A stretch of DNA of 64,000 bases from Paenibacillus spongiae (GTDB taxonomy: Bacteria; Bacillota; Bacilli; Paenibacillales; Paenibacillaceae): assembly GCF_024734895.1 (NCBI RefSeq), contig NZ_CP091430.1, forward strand, positions 3,738,501 to 3,802,500. Direction: 5' to 3'. A program made the translations under genes and the position numbers. Of this stretch, positions 43,621 to 51,564 are shown piece after piece (position 1 is the first letter of the stretch; every line of letters begins with the position of its first letter). The notes beneath the pieces are model-generated. The model did no database searches. It was not told the DNA's origin and saw only the letters and a list, made by a program, of their open reading frames with translations.

Positions 43621-44053
43621 ATGAGAGTAATCGCGTATATTAAATTCAATCCCGACGTGGCTATAGAACTTGGACGTCTCGTTATAGAAAAATTGGGAAG
43701 CGGATTACATATCAACTTAACAAATGAGTTCATGGAAAACATGTCCATCCGCCGCTGTTCATGAATGATTTCTCGCTAAGTATCATATTCGGAGATGCAG
43801 ATACCATCAGCGAATGCCCAAAGAAGATTATTACCGGATAATAATCATACAAGGCATAGCCAGATATCTGGATTCGCCCTGTCCAACCATCGATAAATTC
43901 ATTGCTGCCTACGAGCGTAAAATAAGTGAATTTGCTCAGTCCCATCAAGGTGAATGGTTGTCGGATGCCTTTGTCGTACGAAACTATGAAGAAGATTTGA
44001 AGATGATATGCAGTGAAATCGGAAAAAGTATGGGATCAAAGACGTTGAACTAG
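43621..44053 (+). pseudogene. Small gene with two frameshifts
   Basis: A good ribosome site (GGAAGGAG) and ATG 43621 open a frame ending MENMSIRRCS-stop. The reading continues in a second frame (PPLFMNDFSLSIIFGDADTI, ending ITG-stop) and then in a third (KEDYYRIIIIQGIARYLDSP...), which runs to TAG 44051. The three parts read as one protein of about 140 residues, so two indels, or sequencing errors, interrupt it. The family is not recognised. It sits between the zinc GTPase and cntA. Confidence 0.6.
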
Positions 44054-44077
44054 GACGGATTAATTGGAGGATATAAC

Positions 44078-45685
44078 ATGTTAAAAAGAACGGTTATTAA
44101 TTTAACGGTCTGGATCGTTTCCATTGTATTGCTGGCAGCCTGCAGCAGCGGTAATACCGGGAAAACAGAATCAACGGAGAAAGGCAAAGAGTTGGTATAC
44201 GCAACAGCGAAAGATATCAATGATATGAATCCCCATTTGTATGCAGGTTCAATGCCGGCTCAAGGGATCGTGTACGAATCTTTAGTGGAAAACACGGAAG
44301 ATGGAATTAAGCCTTTGCTTGCGGAATCCTGGGAGGTTTCTAATGATGGAATGGTATACACCTTTCATCTTCGGAAAAATGTGAAATTCCATGATGGAGA
44401 GCCATTTAACGCAGAAGCAGTAAAGAAGAATATCGAAGCCGTACAAAGCAATGCAAGCAAGCATTCCTGGATCAAGTTGTCTACAAAGCTCGTGAGCTGC
44501 AATGTATTAGACCCGTACACGATTCAATTGGTTCTGTCGGAAGCCTATTACCCAACGCTGCTTGAATTGTCCATGACCAGACCATATGTATTCATCTCGC
44601 CCAATAACTTCATTAACGGGGAAACAAAAAATGGCGTGAATGGCTTCGACGGAACAGGACCCTATAAGCTCAGTGAGCATAAAGTCGATCAATATGCCGT
44701 GTTTGAAGCCAATGAAGCCTACTGGGGCGGCTCGCCGAAAGTGAAGAAATTGACCGCAAAGGTTCTTGCGACAGGGGAAACGACGTTCTTGGCCTTGAAA
44801 AAAGGGGAAGTCAACTTTGTATTTACAGATGATCGAGGCACGGACAGCCTGGATGTAGAAGCGATAAAAAAACTGGTGGATTCAGGCGAATATCAGATCG
44901 TTAGAAGTAAAGCAATGAATACGAAAATGATCGTTGCGAATAGCAGTAAATCGGACCGTCCGGTATATGAAACGGCTGTTCGTGAAGCGATTTGGCATTC
45001 GATAGATCGAGAAACAATCAGTAAGCAAATTTTCAATGGCACCGAATCAGCAGCCCATACCTTATTCTCGGCCAACGTCAATTATGCCAATGTCGATCTG
45101 AAGAAACGAAGTTACGATTTGGAAACAGCGAATAGGATTTTGAATGAAGCGGGATGGATTTTAGAAAAGGGTCAAGCAGTCAGAACGAAAAATGGAAGCA
45201 AACTGGCGATGAAGCTGTATTACGATACCAATTCTTCTTCCCAAAAAACACAGGCTGAATTCATTCAGGACTCGTTGAAAAAGGTCGGGATGCAGCTAGA
45301 GCTCATCGGCGAGGAATCGTCTTCCATCGCTAACCGGCGTTCTACCGGTGACTATGATTTATTGTTTAATCAAACATGGGGACTCGCGTATGATCCACAG
45401 AGTACCATCGCCTCATTTACTGCCAAGCCTTCCTATTATTATACGACAAGCGGTATTGCGAAATCGGATGAACTTTATAAAAAAATCGATCAGGTGATGG
45501 TATCGATGGATGAGAAGAACCGAACATCGTTATATGCGGATATTTTGAAAATCGTTCATGATGAAGCCGTCTTTATTCCGATTACCAATGGCAGTGTCAC
45601 GATCGTTGCTCCAAAAGAATTAAAGGGCATCTCATTCAAACAAACGCAATTTGAACTGCCGTTTGACCGAATGTACTTTGAATAG
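44078..45685 (+). CDS. cntA: Nickel/metallophore-binding lipoprotein, CntA/NikA-like
   Basis: This 535-residue extracellular solute-binding protein of the peptide/nickel family (SBP family 5) has a lipoprotein signal with Cys22 in LLAACSSG. Typical blocks are DINDMNPHLYAGSMPAQGIV, LAESWEVSNDGMVYTFHLRK and KFHDGEPFNAEAV. In S. aureus CntA captures staphylopine-metal complexes; NikA relatives bind nickel-histidine complexes. The order A-B-C-D-F-E that follows and the Zur-regulated GTPase in front favour a zinc or broad metallophore. GGAGG lies eleven bases before the ATG. Confidence 0.85.
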   Translation: MLKRTVINLTVWIVSIVLLAACSSGNTGKTESTEKGKELVYATAKDINDMNPHLYAGSMPAQGIVYESLVENTEDGIKPLLAESWEVSNDGMVYTFHLRKNVKFHDGEPFNAEAVKKNIEAVQSNASKHSWIKLSTKLVSCNVLDPYTIQLVLSEAYYPTLLELSMTRPYVFISPNNFINGETKNGVNGFDGTGPYKLSEHKVDQYAVFEANEAYWGGSPKVKKLTAKVLATGETTFLALKKGEVNFVFTDDRGTDSLDVEAIKKLVDSGEYQIVRSKAMNTKMIVANSSKSDRPVYETAVREAIWHSIDRETISKQIFNGTESAAHTLFSANVNYANVDLKKRSYDLETANRILNEAGWILEKGQAVRTKNGSKLAMKLYYDTNSSSQKTQAEFIQDSLKKVGMQLELIGEESSSIANRRSTGDYDLLFNQTWGLAYDPQSTIASFTAKPSYYYTTSGIAKSDELYKKIDQVMVSMDEKNRTSLYADILKIVHDEAVFIPITNGSVTIVAPKELKGISFKQTQFELPFDRMYFE

Positions 45686-45744
45686 GCATACAAATTAAGA
45701 AGGTGATGAGCCTCTTTTTATTTGTTGGGAAGAAGGAGCGTTCT

Positions 45745-46677
45745 ATGGGCAGAAATATCATTAAAAGATTATTCATATCCATTCCGTTACTATTGGTCAT
45801 TTCATTCTTAACGTTTGTCTTGATCAATCTATCCCCTTTAGATCCAGCCGAAGCGGTGCTGCAGACGCAGGGTGTACCCAACATAACAGACGAATTGATT
45901 GCACAGACAAAAGAAGAGCTGGGGATGGACCAACACTTTCTCATCCGTTATATCCGCTGGCTCCTTGCAAGCTTGCAGTTGGACTTTGGGGATTCATACG
46001 TAACAGGACAACCTGTGTGGTCATTACTAGGTCCGGCTTTGCTCAATACGTTAAAGCTGACGATCGTATCCGTGTTTGTCATTGTTGCTCTGTCCATTTT
46101 TTTAGGCGTGATCTGCGCATTGAGAGAAGGCAAATTCATCGACAAGTCGGTCAGAGGCGTTTCCTTCTTCCTGACCTCGATGCCTTCATACGGGCTTGCG
46201 GCTCTGCTGATCTGGTATTTTTCCGTTGAGCGCGATTGGCTGCCGACTAGCGGAATGGACTCGTACAAAAGCTATGTTTTACCGGTGATCATAATCACGA
46301 TCAGTTATGCGGGCATCTATTTTCGAATCGTAAGAAGCTCGATGCTGAGCAATTTGTATGAAGATTATGTCCTGTATGGAAGGGCATGCGGCTTGCCGGA
46401 GAAGAAAATCACGCTGCATATCCTTAGAAATTCATTGCAGGTAGCCGTTTCTGTGTTTTGTATGTCGATTCCCGTTATATTGGGAAGCACGGTTGTCGTG
46501 GAAAACGTGTTTGCCTGGCCTGGGCTAGGAAGTTTAAGTGTGAAATCGATTCTAAGCAGAGATTTCCCGATGATCCAGGCATATGTCCTTGTACTGGCAG
46601 CTGCATTCGTTCTGTTCAATACGGTTTCGGACCTGATTAACGTGGCGATGAACCCGAAAGCAAGAGGGGAACATTAG
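45745..46677 (+). CDS. cntB: Metallophore/nickel ABC permease, CntB-like
   Basis: The 310-residue permease belongs to the DppB/NikB group: RLFISIPLLLVISFLTFVLI at the N-terminus and the EAA-type loop YGRACGLPEKKITLHILRNS near the end, plus VVVENVFAWPGLG. The start ATG 45745 follows AAGGAGCG; 14 further in-frame codons upstream are not conserved-looking. It pairs with the next permease and two ATPases to import a metal complex. Confidence 0.88.
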   Translation: MGRNIIKRLFISIPLLLVISFLTFVLINLSPLDPAEAVLQTQGVPNITDELIAQTKEELGMDQHFLIRYIRWLLASLQLDFGDSYVTGQPVWSLLGPALLNTLKLTIVSVFVIVALSIFLGVICALREGKFIDKSVRGVSFFLTSMPSYGLAALLIWYFSVERDWLPTSGMDSYKSYVLPVIIITISYAGIYFRIVRSSMLSNLYEDYVLYGRACGLPEKKITLHILRNSLQVAVSVFCMSIPVILGSTVVVENVFAWPGLGSLSVKSILSRDFPMIQAYVLVLAAAFVLFNTVSDLINVAMNPKARGEH

Positions 46678-47571
46678 ATGAATATGTGGAAGCATCTAAT
46701 CAAAGACAAGCTGGCCGGAGCATCCTTATCCATTGTACTGATCACCATTCATATTGGCATATTTGCCCCATTATTTGCACCGCATGACCCTGAGGCAGTC
46801 CATATGGAGCTTCGATTTGCAGCCTCCTCATGGGATTATCTGCTCGGCAACGATCATCTGGGAAGATGCATCTTATCCAGATTGATTTATGGGATTCGTC
46901 CCAGCGTGTTATGGGTGTTTGTCGCATTAGTTATATCTGTTGGGGTCGGAACGGTTATCGGATTTATTGCAGGCTACTTTAGAGGGAAAACGGATGCCTT
47001 ATTCATGAGGATTTGCGATGTGATGCTTTCGTTCCCGGGGTATGTTATGACTTTGGCGATTATCGGTATTTTAGGTGCAGGTCTTGAGAATATTTTGATC
47101 GCGTTTATTTTGACCAAATGGGCATGGTTCGCCCGTGTCATTCGAACGTCTGTCATGCAGTATGCTGAATCCGATTATGTAAGATTCTCCCAAGCAATCG
47201 GTGTCAGCAACTTGCACATCATGGCTAAGCACCTTATACCTGTTTCGCTCCCTGATATTGCGGTGATTGCCAGCAGCTCATTTGGTTCCATGATTTTGCA
47301 GATATCAGGGTTCTCCTTCCTTGGGTTGGGCATTCAAGCTCCTCATGCGGAATGGGGGATGATGGTGAATGAAGCAAGGGAAGTGATGTTCTCAAGGCCG
47401 GAGCTCATGGCAGCGCCTGGTTTAGCGATCATGATTGTCGTATCGGCCGTTAACTTTTTGTCCGATGCGCTTCAGGTTGCTTTAGACCCCAAGTTAATGA
47501 CCTTCAAAGGTAAGCTTCAGGGACATGCAGCAGCCTCGGCTGCAAAGCTGCATAAGAAAGAGGTGGCTTAA
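46678..47571 (+). CDS. cntC: Metallophore/nickel ABC permease, CntC-like
   Basis: The 297-residue DppC/NikC-type permease starts directly after the stop of the previous gene. The N-terminal LLGNDHLGRCILSRLIYGIR block and the EAA loop YVRFSQAIGVSNLHIMAKHL are typical, as is FSFLGLGIQAPHAEWG. It forms the second half of the translocation pore. Confidence 0.9.
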   Translation: MNMWKHLIKDKLAGASLSIVLITIHIGIFAPLFAPHDPEAVHMELRFAASSWDYLLGNDHLGRCILSRLIYGIRPSVLWVFVALVISVGVGTVIGFIAGYFRGKTDALFMRICDVMLSFPGYVMTLAIIGILGAGLENILIAFILTKWAWFARVIRTSVMQYAESDYVRFSQAIGVSNLHIMAKHLIPVSLPDIAVIASSSFGSMILQISGFSFLGLGIQAPHAEWGMMVNEAREVMFSRPELMAAPGLAIMIVVSAVNFLSDALQVALDPKLMTFKGKLQGHAAASAAKLHKKEVA

Positions 47572-47575
47572 TCCA

Positions 47576-48400
47576 TTGGCGAATGTATTAGAAGTTGCCC
47601 ATTTGAAAATTTGGGATAGCAGCATCGGTAAGGTGATTGTTCGGGATAGTTCTTTTCGTGTTAAGCAAGAAAGCTGTTTGGCTATTGTGGGAGAAAGCGG
47701 GAGCGGAAAATCGGTGACCTGCAAAGCCATCATGAGATTAAATCGGACAGGGATTCGCCAATCCGGAGAAATCTTGTTTAAAGGAGAGAACTTGAGCACC
47801 ATTCCGGAGAAAGAAATGAGAAAAAAACGGGGCAAGCAGCTTAGCATGATTTTACAAAATGGTATGCGTGCATTTGATCCCTCCTGTGTGGTGGGGGTTC
47901 AACTCAAGGAGACTCTCGTTGAACATTTTGGCTGGAGCCATGAGGAAATAACGGCGAATTTGAAAATAGCCATGGCAAGCGTTAGGCTGAAAAATCCGAT
48001 AGAGGTGATGAACAAGTACCCCCATCAGCTGTCGGGCGGAATGCTGCAACGGGTGATGATTGCACTGGCCATCGTACTGGAGCCTGACATTATTATCGCG
48101 GATGAACCGACGACAGCACTCGATACGATTTCGCAATTTGAAGTTGTCGAACAGTTTATTCAATTGCGGGAACGAATGGGCTGCTCGATGATCTTCATTT
48201 CTCACGACTTAGGGGTTGTGAAGAAGATTGCGGATGAGGTTCTGGTCATGAAAGACGGACAAATTGTTGAGAGAGGAACGACCAAAGCCATCTTCTCAGA
48301 AGCTCAGCATGAATATACCCGTTATTTAGTATCCGCCAAGCTCGCGTTAAATCAGCATTTCTCACGAATCATGGGAGGTGAGGGCATTGCTGATCGTTGA
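47576..48400 (+). CDS. cntD: Metallophore/nickel ABC ATPase, CntD-like
   Basis: The 274-residue ATPase has Walker A GESGSGKSV, signature LSGGMLQRVMIA and Walker B IIIADEPTTALD, the DppD/NikD pattern. It starts at TTG 47576, four bases after the permease stop, with AGAGGTGG ten bases upstream; the longer ATG at 47525 lies inside the permease gene. It lacks the long C-terminal iron-sulfur extension of peptide-type DppD. Confidence 0.87.
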   Translation: MANVLEVAHLKIWDSSIGKVIVRDSSFRVKQESCLAIVGESGSGKSVTCKAIMRLNRTGIRQSGEILFKGENLSTIPEKEMRKKRGKQLSMILQNGMRAFDPSCVVGVQLKETLVEHFGWSHEEITANLKIAMASVRLKNPIEVMNKYPHQLSGGMLQRVMIALAIVLEPDIIIADEPTTALDTISQFEVVEQFIQLRERMGCSMIFISHDLGVVKKIADEVLVMKDGQIVERGTTKAIFSEAQHEYTRYLVSAKLALNQHFSRIMGGEGIADR

Positions 48401-49130
48401 TCGTGTAGAGAAGTCCTATAGGAAGGGCGGATTCATTTCCAGCGAAAGACAGCATGTATTAAAAGGCATCAGCTTTGAATGCAAGCAGGGGGAATGTCTT
48501 GGCATTATAGGGGAAAGCGGAAGCGGCAAATCTACATTGGGGCGCCTAATCTTAGGAATTGAAAAGCCGAATCGAGGAACGATTTGGTTTGAGGGAAAGA
48601 ACGTAACGGACCGAAGAGCGAGATCGGGAAACATCAGCGCCGTGTTTCAAGATTACACGTCCTCCATAAATCCTTTTTACTCGGTTGAAGAAGCAATCAT
48701 GGAGCCGCTCCGCCTGAGAAAAATAAGTAAGCGAGATATTCAAAACAATATTGATGCTCTATTAGATCAAGTTGGATTAAATCCGTCCTATCGCAAAAAA
48801 TATCCTCATGACTTATCAGGAGGGGAGACCCAGAGGGTGTGTATTGCGAGAGCCGTTTCCACGGAACCGAAATGCATTGTACTCGATGAAGCAATCAGCT
48901 CTTTGGACGGATCTGTTCAATTCCAGGTGCTTGAATTGCTCAAAAGCTTAAGGAACATGTATAACATGGGATTTATCTTCATCACACATGATATACAGGC
49001 TGCTGCCTATATTTGCGATAGAGTCATGATAATCAGAAATGGCCAAATCGAAGAAATGGTTAAGGTTGAACAACTAAAAGACGTTCAGTCAGCGTATGCA
49101 AAGCAGTTATTGCAGATGATCATGACGTAA
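48387..49130 (+). CDS. cntF: Metallophore/nickel ABC ATPase, CntF-like
   Basis: The 247-residue ATPase carries GESGSGKST, LSGGETQRVCIA and CIVLDEAISSLD, matching DppF/NikE/CntF. The start TTG 48387 has GGGAGG eight bases upstream and overlaps the CntD gene by 14 bases; GTG 48378 overlaps the ribosome site. It completes the importer. Confidence 0.87.
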   Translation: MLIVDRVEKSYRKGGFISSERQHVLKGISFECKQGECLGIIGESGSGKSTLGRLILGIEKPNRGTIWFEGKNVTDRRARSGNISAVFQDYTSSINPFYSVEEAIMEPLRLRKISKRDIQNNIDALLDQVGLNPSYRKKYPHDLSGGETQRVCIARAVSTEPKCIVLDEAISSLDGSVQFQVLELLKSLRNMYNMGFIFITHDIQAAAYICDRVMIIRNGQIEEMVKVEQLKDVQSAYAKQLLQMIMT

Positions 49131-49159
49131 CGAATGAAATAGAAGGAGGAGCAGCATTT

Positions 49160-50359
49160 GTGAGAGGAGCACTGTCTTGGCCATTTCTGCGGTTATATCT
49201 ATTAACTCTGTTCTACTTTAGCGCCAATGCTATCCTGAATGTCATTATCCCTTTGAAGGGTGAATCGCTGGGAGCCACCAATACAACGATCGGGATTATC
49301 ATGGGGGCGTATTTGTTTACCACCATGTTCTTTCGGCCGTGGGCGGGCCATATGATTCAAAAGCATGGGCCGATCAAAGTGCTGCGCTCGATTCTGATAA
49401 TCAATGGATTTGCCTTGTTCCTCTACACGTTTACTGGCTTAGGGGGTTATTTGGTTGCGCGCATTATGCAAGGCGTGTGTACAGCTTTTTTCTCCATGGC
49501 CTTACAGCTAGGCATTATTGATTCACTGCCGGACAACGATCGATCCGAAGGGATTTCACTCTATTCCTTATGTTCTTATATGCCGGGTATTGTTGGTCCC
49601 TTATTGGCGTTAGGCATTTGGCAAGCGGGGGATAACAATTATTTTACGTTGGCCATGATCGCAATTGCCATCTTTACAGGGGTGTTTGGATTTAGCGCCA
49701 AAATGGAAAACAAAGAGGCTCAGCCTGTTCCAAACGAGACGGAGCAGAGAGCGACGATGTTTGCGTCCTTTAGCCAGTTAGTCAAGAATCCGCATTTATT
49801 TACATGCAGCGTCTTTATGTTAGCGGCGTCCATCGTATTTGGAGCTGTTACGACGTTTATACCGCTTTACGCAACGCAGATCAAGAGCGGCCATGCGGGA
49901 ATCTATCTCATGCTTCAAGCGGGTACCGTAGTCTTGACTCGTTTAGCTTTGAGAAAGCAGATTCCTTCAGACGGCAAATGGCACATGTCTTTTATCATAG
50001 CGATTATGCTTATATTAACCTTAGCGGCACAATGTGTAAGCTTTTCTTTAGCGGGTGGACCTATCTTTTTCTATGTCGGCGCAGCTCTAATGGGGATCAC
50101 TCAGGCACTTCTCTATCCTACGCTAACAACGTATTTGACTTTCGTATTGCCGCAGATGAATCGCAATGTGTTAATCGGGTTATTCATTGCGACGGCCGAT
50201 TTAGGCGTCTCGCTTGGCGGTATCATTATGGGCCCAGTCGCGGATCTTTTCTCTTATTCATCCATGTATATGATTTGCGCTGTCATGGGTGCGTCGATGA
50301 TCTTATTCACTTATGGTCGTCATCATATCGTTGTCAGTCAAGATAAAGGGTTTCAGTGA
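49160..50359 (+). CDS. cntE: MFS exporter, CntE-like metallophore exporter
   Basis: This 399-residue MFS transporter has 12 predicted helices, with the loop motif FFRPWAGHMIQKHGP between helices 2 and 3. Position directly behind the five import genes reproduces the S. aureus order cntA-B-C-D-F-E, in which CntE exports staphylopine. GTG 49160 follows AAGGAGGAG. The cell could thus export and re-import a metallophore, but no cntK, L or M homologue lies in the window. Confidence 0.82.
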   Translation: MRGALSWPFLRLYLLTLFYFSANAILNVIIPLKGESLGATNTTIGIIMGAYLFTTMFFRPWAGHMIQKHGPIKVLRSILIINGFALFLYTFTGLGGYLVARIMQGVCTAFFSMALQLGIIDSLPDNDRSEGISLYSLCSYMPGIVGPLLALGIWQAGDNNYFTLAMIAIAIFTGVFGFSAKMENKEAQPVPNETEQRATMFASFSQLVKNPHLFTCSVFMLAASIVFGAVTTFIPLYATQIKSGHAGIYLMLQAGTVVLTRLALRKQIPSDGKWHMSFIIAIMLILTLAAQCVSFSLAGGPIFFYVGAALMGITQALLYPTLTTYLTFVLPQMNRNVLIGLFIATADLGVSLGGIIMGPVADLFSYSSMYMICAVMGASMILFTYGRHHIVVSQDKGFQ

Positions 50360-50715
50360 GCGAAATGGCTGCTGATGGGATATCCGGGAGAACGTGCGGC
50401 TTTTAGGGGGATTGACCCCGTAGCAAAAACTGTTCTCCTACTATCCCCAATGACGATGTTGGGTTCTCGGACATCGAGTGTTTTATGCCATCAGAATCAG
50501 CTTTGTACTTAATTTAGTTTAATTCTCCGGTCGTACAATTACCCAACAAGTTTGAACGATAGTGAAAGTATAGAAACGGGCAGGGTGCTATAATCGGTGA
50601 GGAGAAAATGTAATCGCTTCCGCGAAACCCGGGATACGCCGGGTTACCTGGCAAATGCGGAAGGATAAGCAAAGAGGAGGTATTGCAGAAATGAGTTAGA
50701 AAGAAGCAATGGATT
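50360..50715. other. Remnant control region of a lost sugar-transport operon
   Basis: This holds no gene. It has a cre-like site (50609), a 7-bp hairpin AACCCGG/CCGGGTT (50626-50645), and AGAGGAGG followed by ATG AGT TAG near 50692: a ribosome site and start codon whose coding sequence is gone. It looks like the original 5' end of the solute-binding-protein gene whose inverted first part follows. Confidence 0.45.
50609..50622. promoter_or_regulatory. cre-like CcpA site
   Basis: TGTAATCGCTTCCG fits the catabolite-repression consensus TGWAANCGNTNWCA at 12 of 14 positions. It would have controlled the now broken sugar ABC gene. Confidence 0.4.
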
Positions 50716-51075
50716 TTAGTTGTACTCCAGCATGAAGACGTCTGCGATCGGCTCGCCGGCTACGTGGACGCTGTGACTTATCCTGAATATCACCCCAGGG
50801 AATCTGATCGAGTTGAAACTTTGTATTGTACTTCTCCTCCAATTCTTACACGAGAGCGATTCGCTTCTCGCCGCTGGCATGTCCCCACGACAGGATGCGC
50901 ACCGGCTTTCCTTACATATCGATCGTTTTCTCCGCCTCCGGTGCCTGCTGTCCTTCCCCGCTCTTTTGCTGCTCATCCCCCCAATCTGTCTCGGCCGGTG
51001 AAGGCTTCGGCTTATTGGCGGGATCGCCTCCGCCCCCTGTGCACCCCGTCAAGAGAACAATGATAACAATGAAAA
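50716..51075 (-). pseudogene. Inverted N-terminal part of a sugar ABC solute-binding lipoprotein
   Basis: Read on the minus strand this gives a lipoprotein signal (IVIIVLLTGCTGGGG), a polar linker, then TIDM-stop-GKPVRILSWGHASGEKRIALV-stop followed by ELEEKYNTKFQLDQIPWGDI and, after a frameshift, VAGEPIADVFMLEY. These are the standard opening blocks of family 1 sugar-binding proteins. Two in-frame TAA codons and a frameshift show decay. The continuation of the gene lies on the opposite strand from 51070. Confidence 0.75.
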
Positions 51076-51350
51076 AGGAGGGCCTGCCGGATCCGCAGGA
51101 ATTGCATGAGAAAGGGGAATGGAATTGGGATACGTTTCTGGATATTGCGAAGAAGGCGACCAAGGATACGAACGGGGACTGAAAAATTGACCAGTACGGG
51201 CTGGTACTTACCTCGATGAACTTCGTGCCGGCATTAATCGCTTCGAATGACGGAGACAGAACGAAGGTGATCGCCGGCAATCTGTCGTTCGCCGGCGATG
51301 ACGAGAATGCGATGGTAGCGCTCCGGGTTTTACAGCGACTGAAGCTGATC
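51070..51350 (+). pseudogene. Internal part of the same solute-binding protein, plus strand
   Basis: MKKEGLPDPQELHEKGEWNW and DTFLDIAKKATKDTNGD-stop-KIDQYGL are typical mid-protein blocks of family 1 sugar-binding proteins; the TGA at 51180 stands where glycine (GDGKIDQYG) is usual. The frame continues as LTSMNFVPALIASNDGDRTK and then runs into a DUF4855-type sequence at about 51350. Confidence 0.75.
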
Positions 51351-51530
51351 GGCGAGATCGAGATTATGGGCGCTGATGGCAAGCTGGCCGGCGCGTAAAT
51401 CGTTCCGCCTGAACCGACAGGATTCCTGCAGGTAGTAGAGGCGACCGGCGGCATTCGCAATCTCGTCTTGCTATATAACTGTAATTATGCAGGGGGAAAA
51501 GGCGATTGGAGCTCCGGCATCGTCTGCTAA
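51351..51530 (+). pseudogene. Relic of a DUF4855/discoidin-type protein
   Basis: GEIEIMGADGKLAGA-stop-IVPPEPTGFLQ and EATGGIRNLVLLYNCNYAGG-KGDW match the intact gene behind it (DEIEIWGIDDK...EPAYLQ...ATGGIRNLALLYNGHYDSGAGDW). It is a short fragment of a paralogue, fused in frame to the sugar-binding relic. Confidence 0.75.
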
Positions 51531-51564
51531 TTTAATGTCATTATAGATTTAAGGAGGTTTTGTA

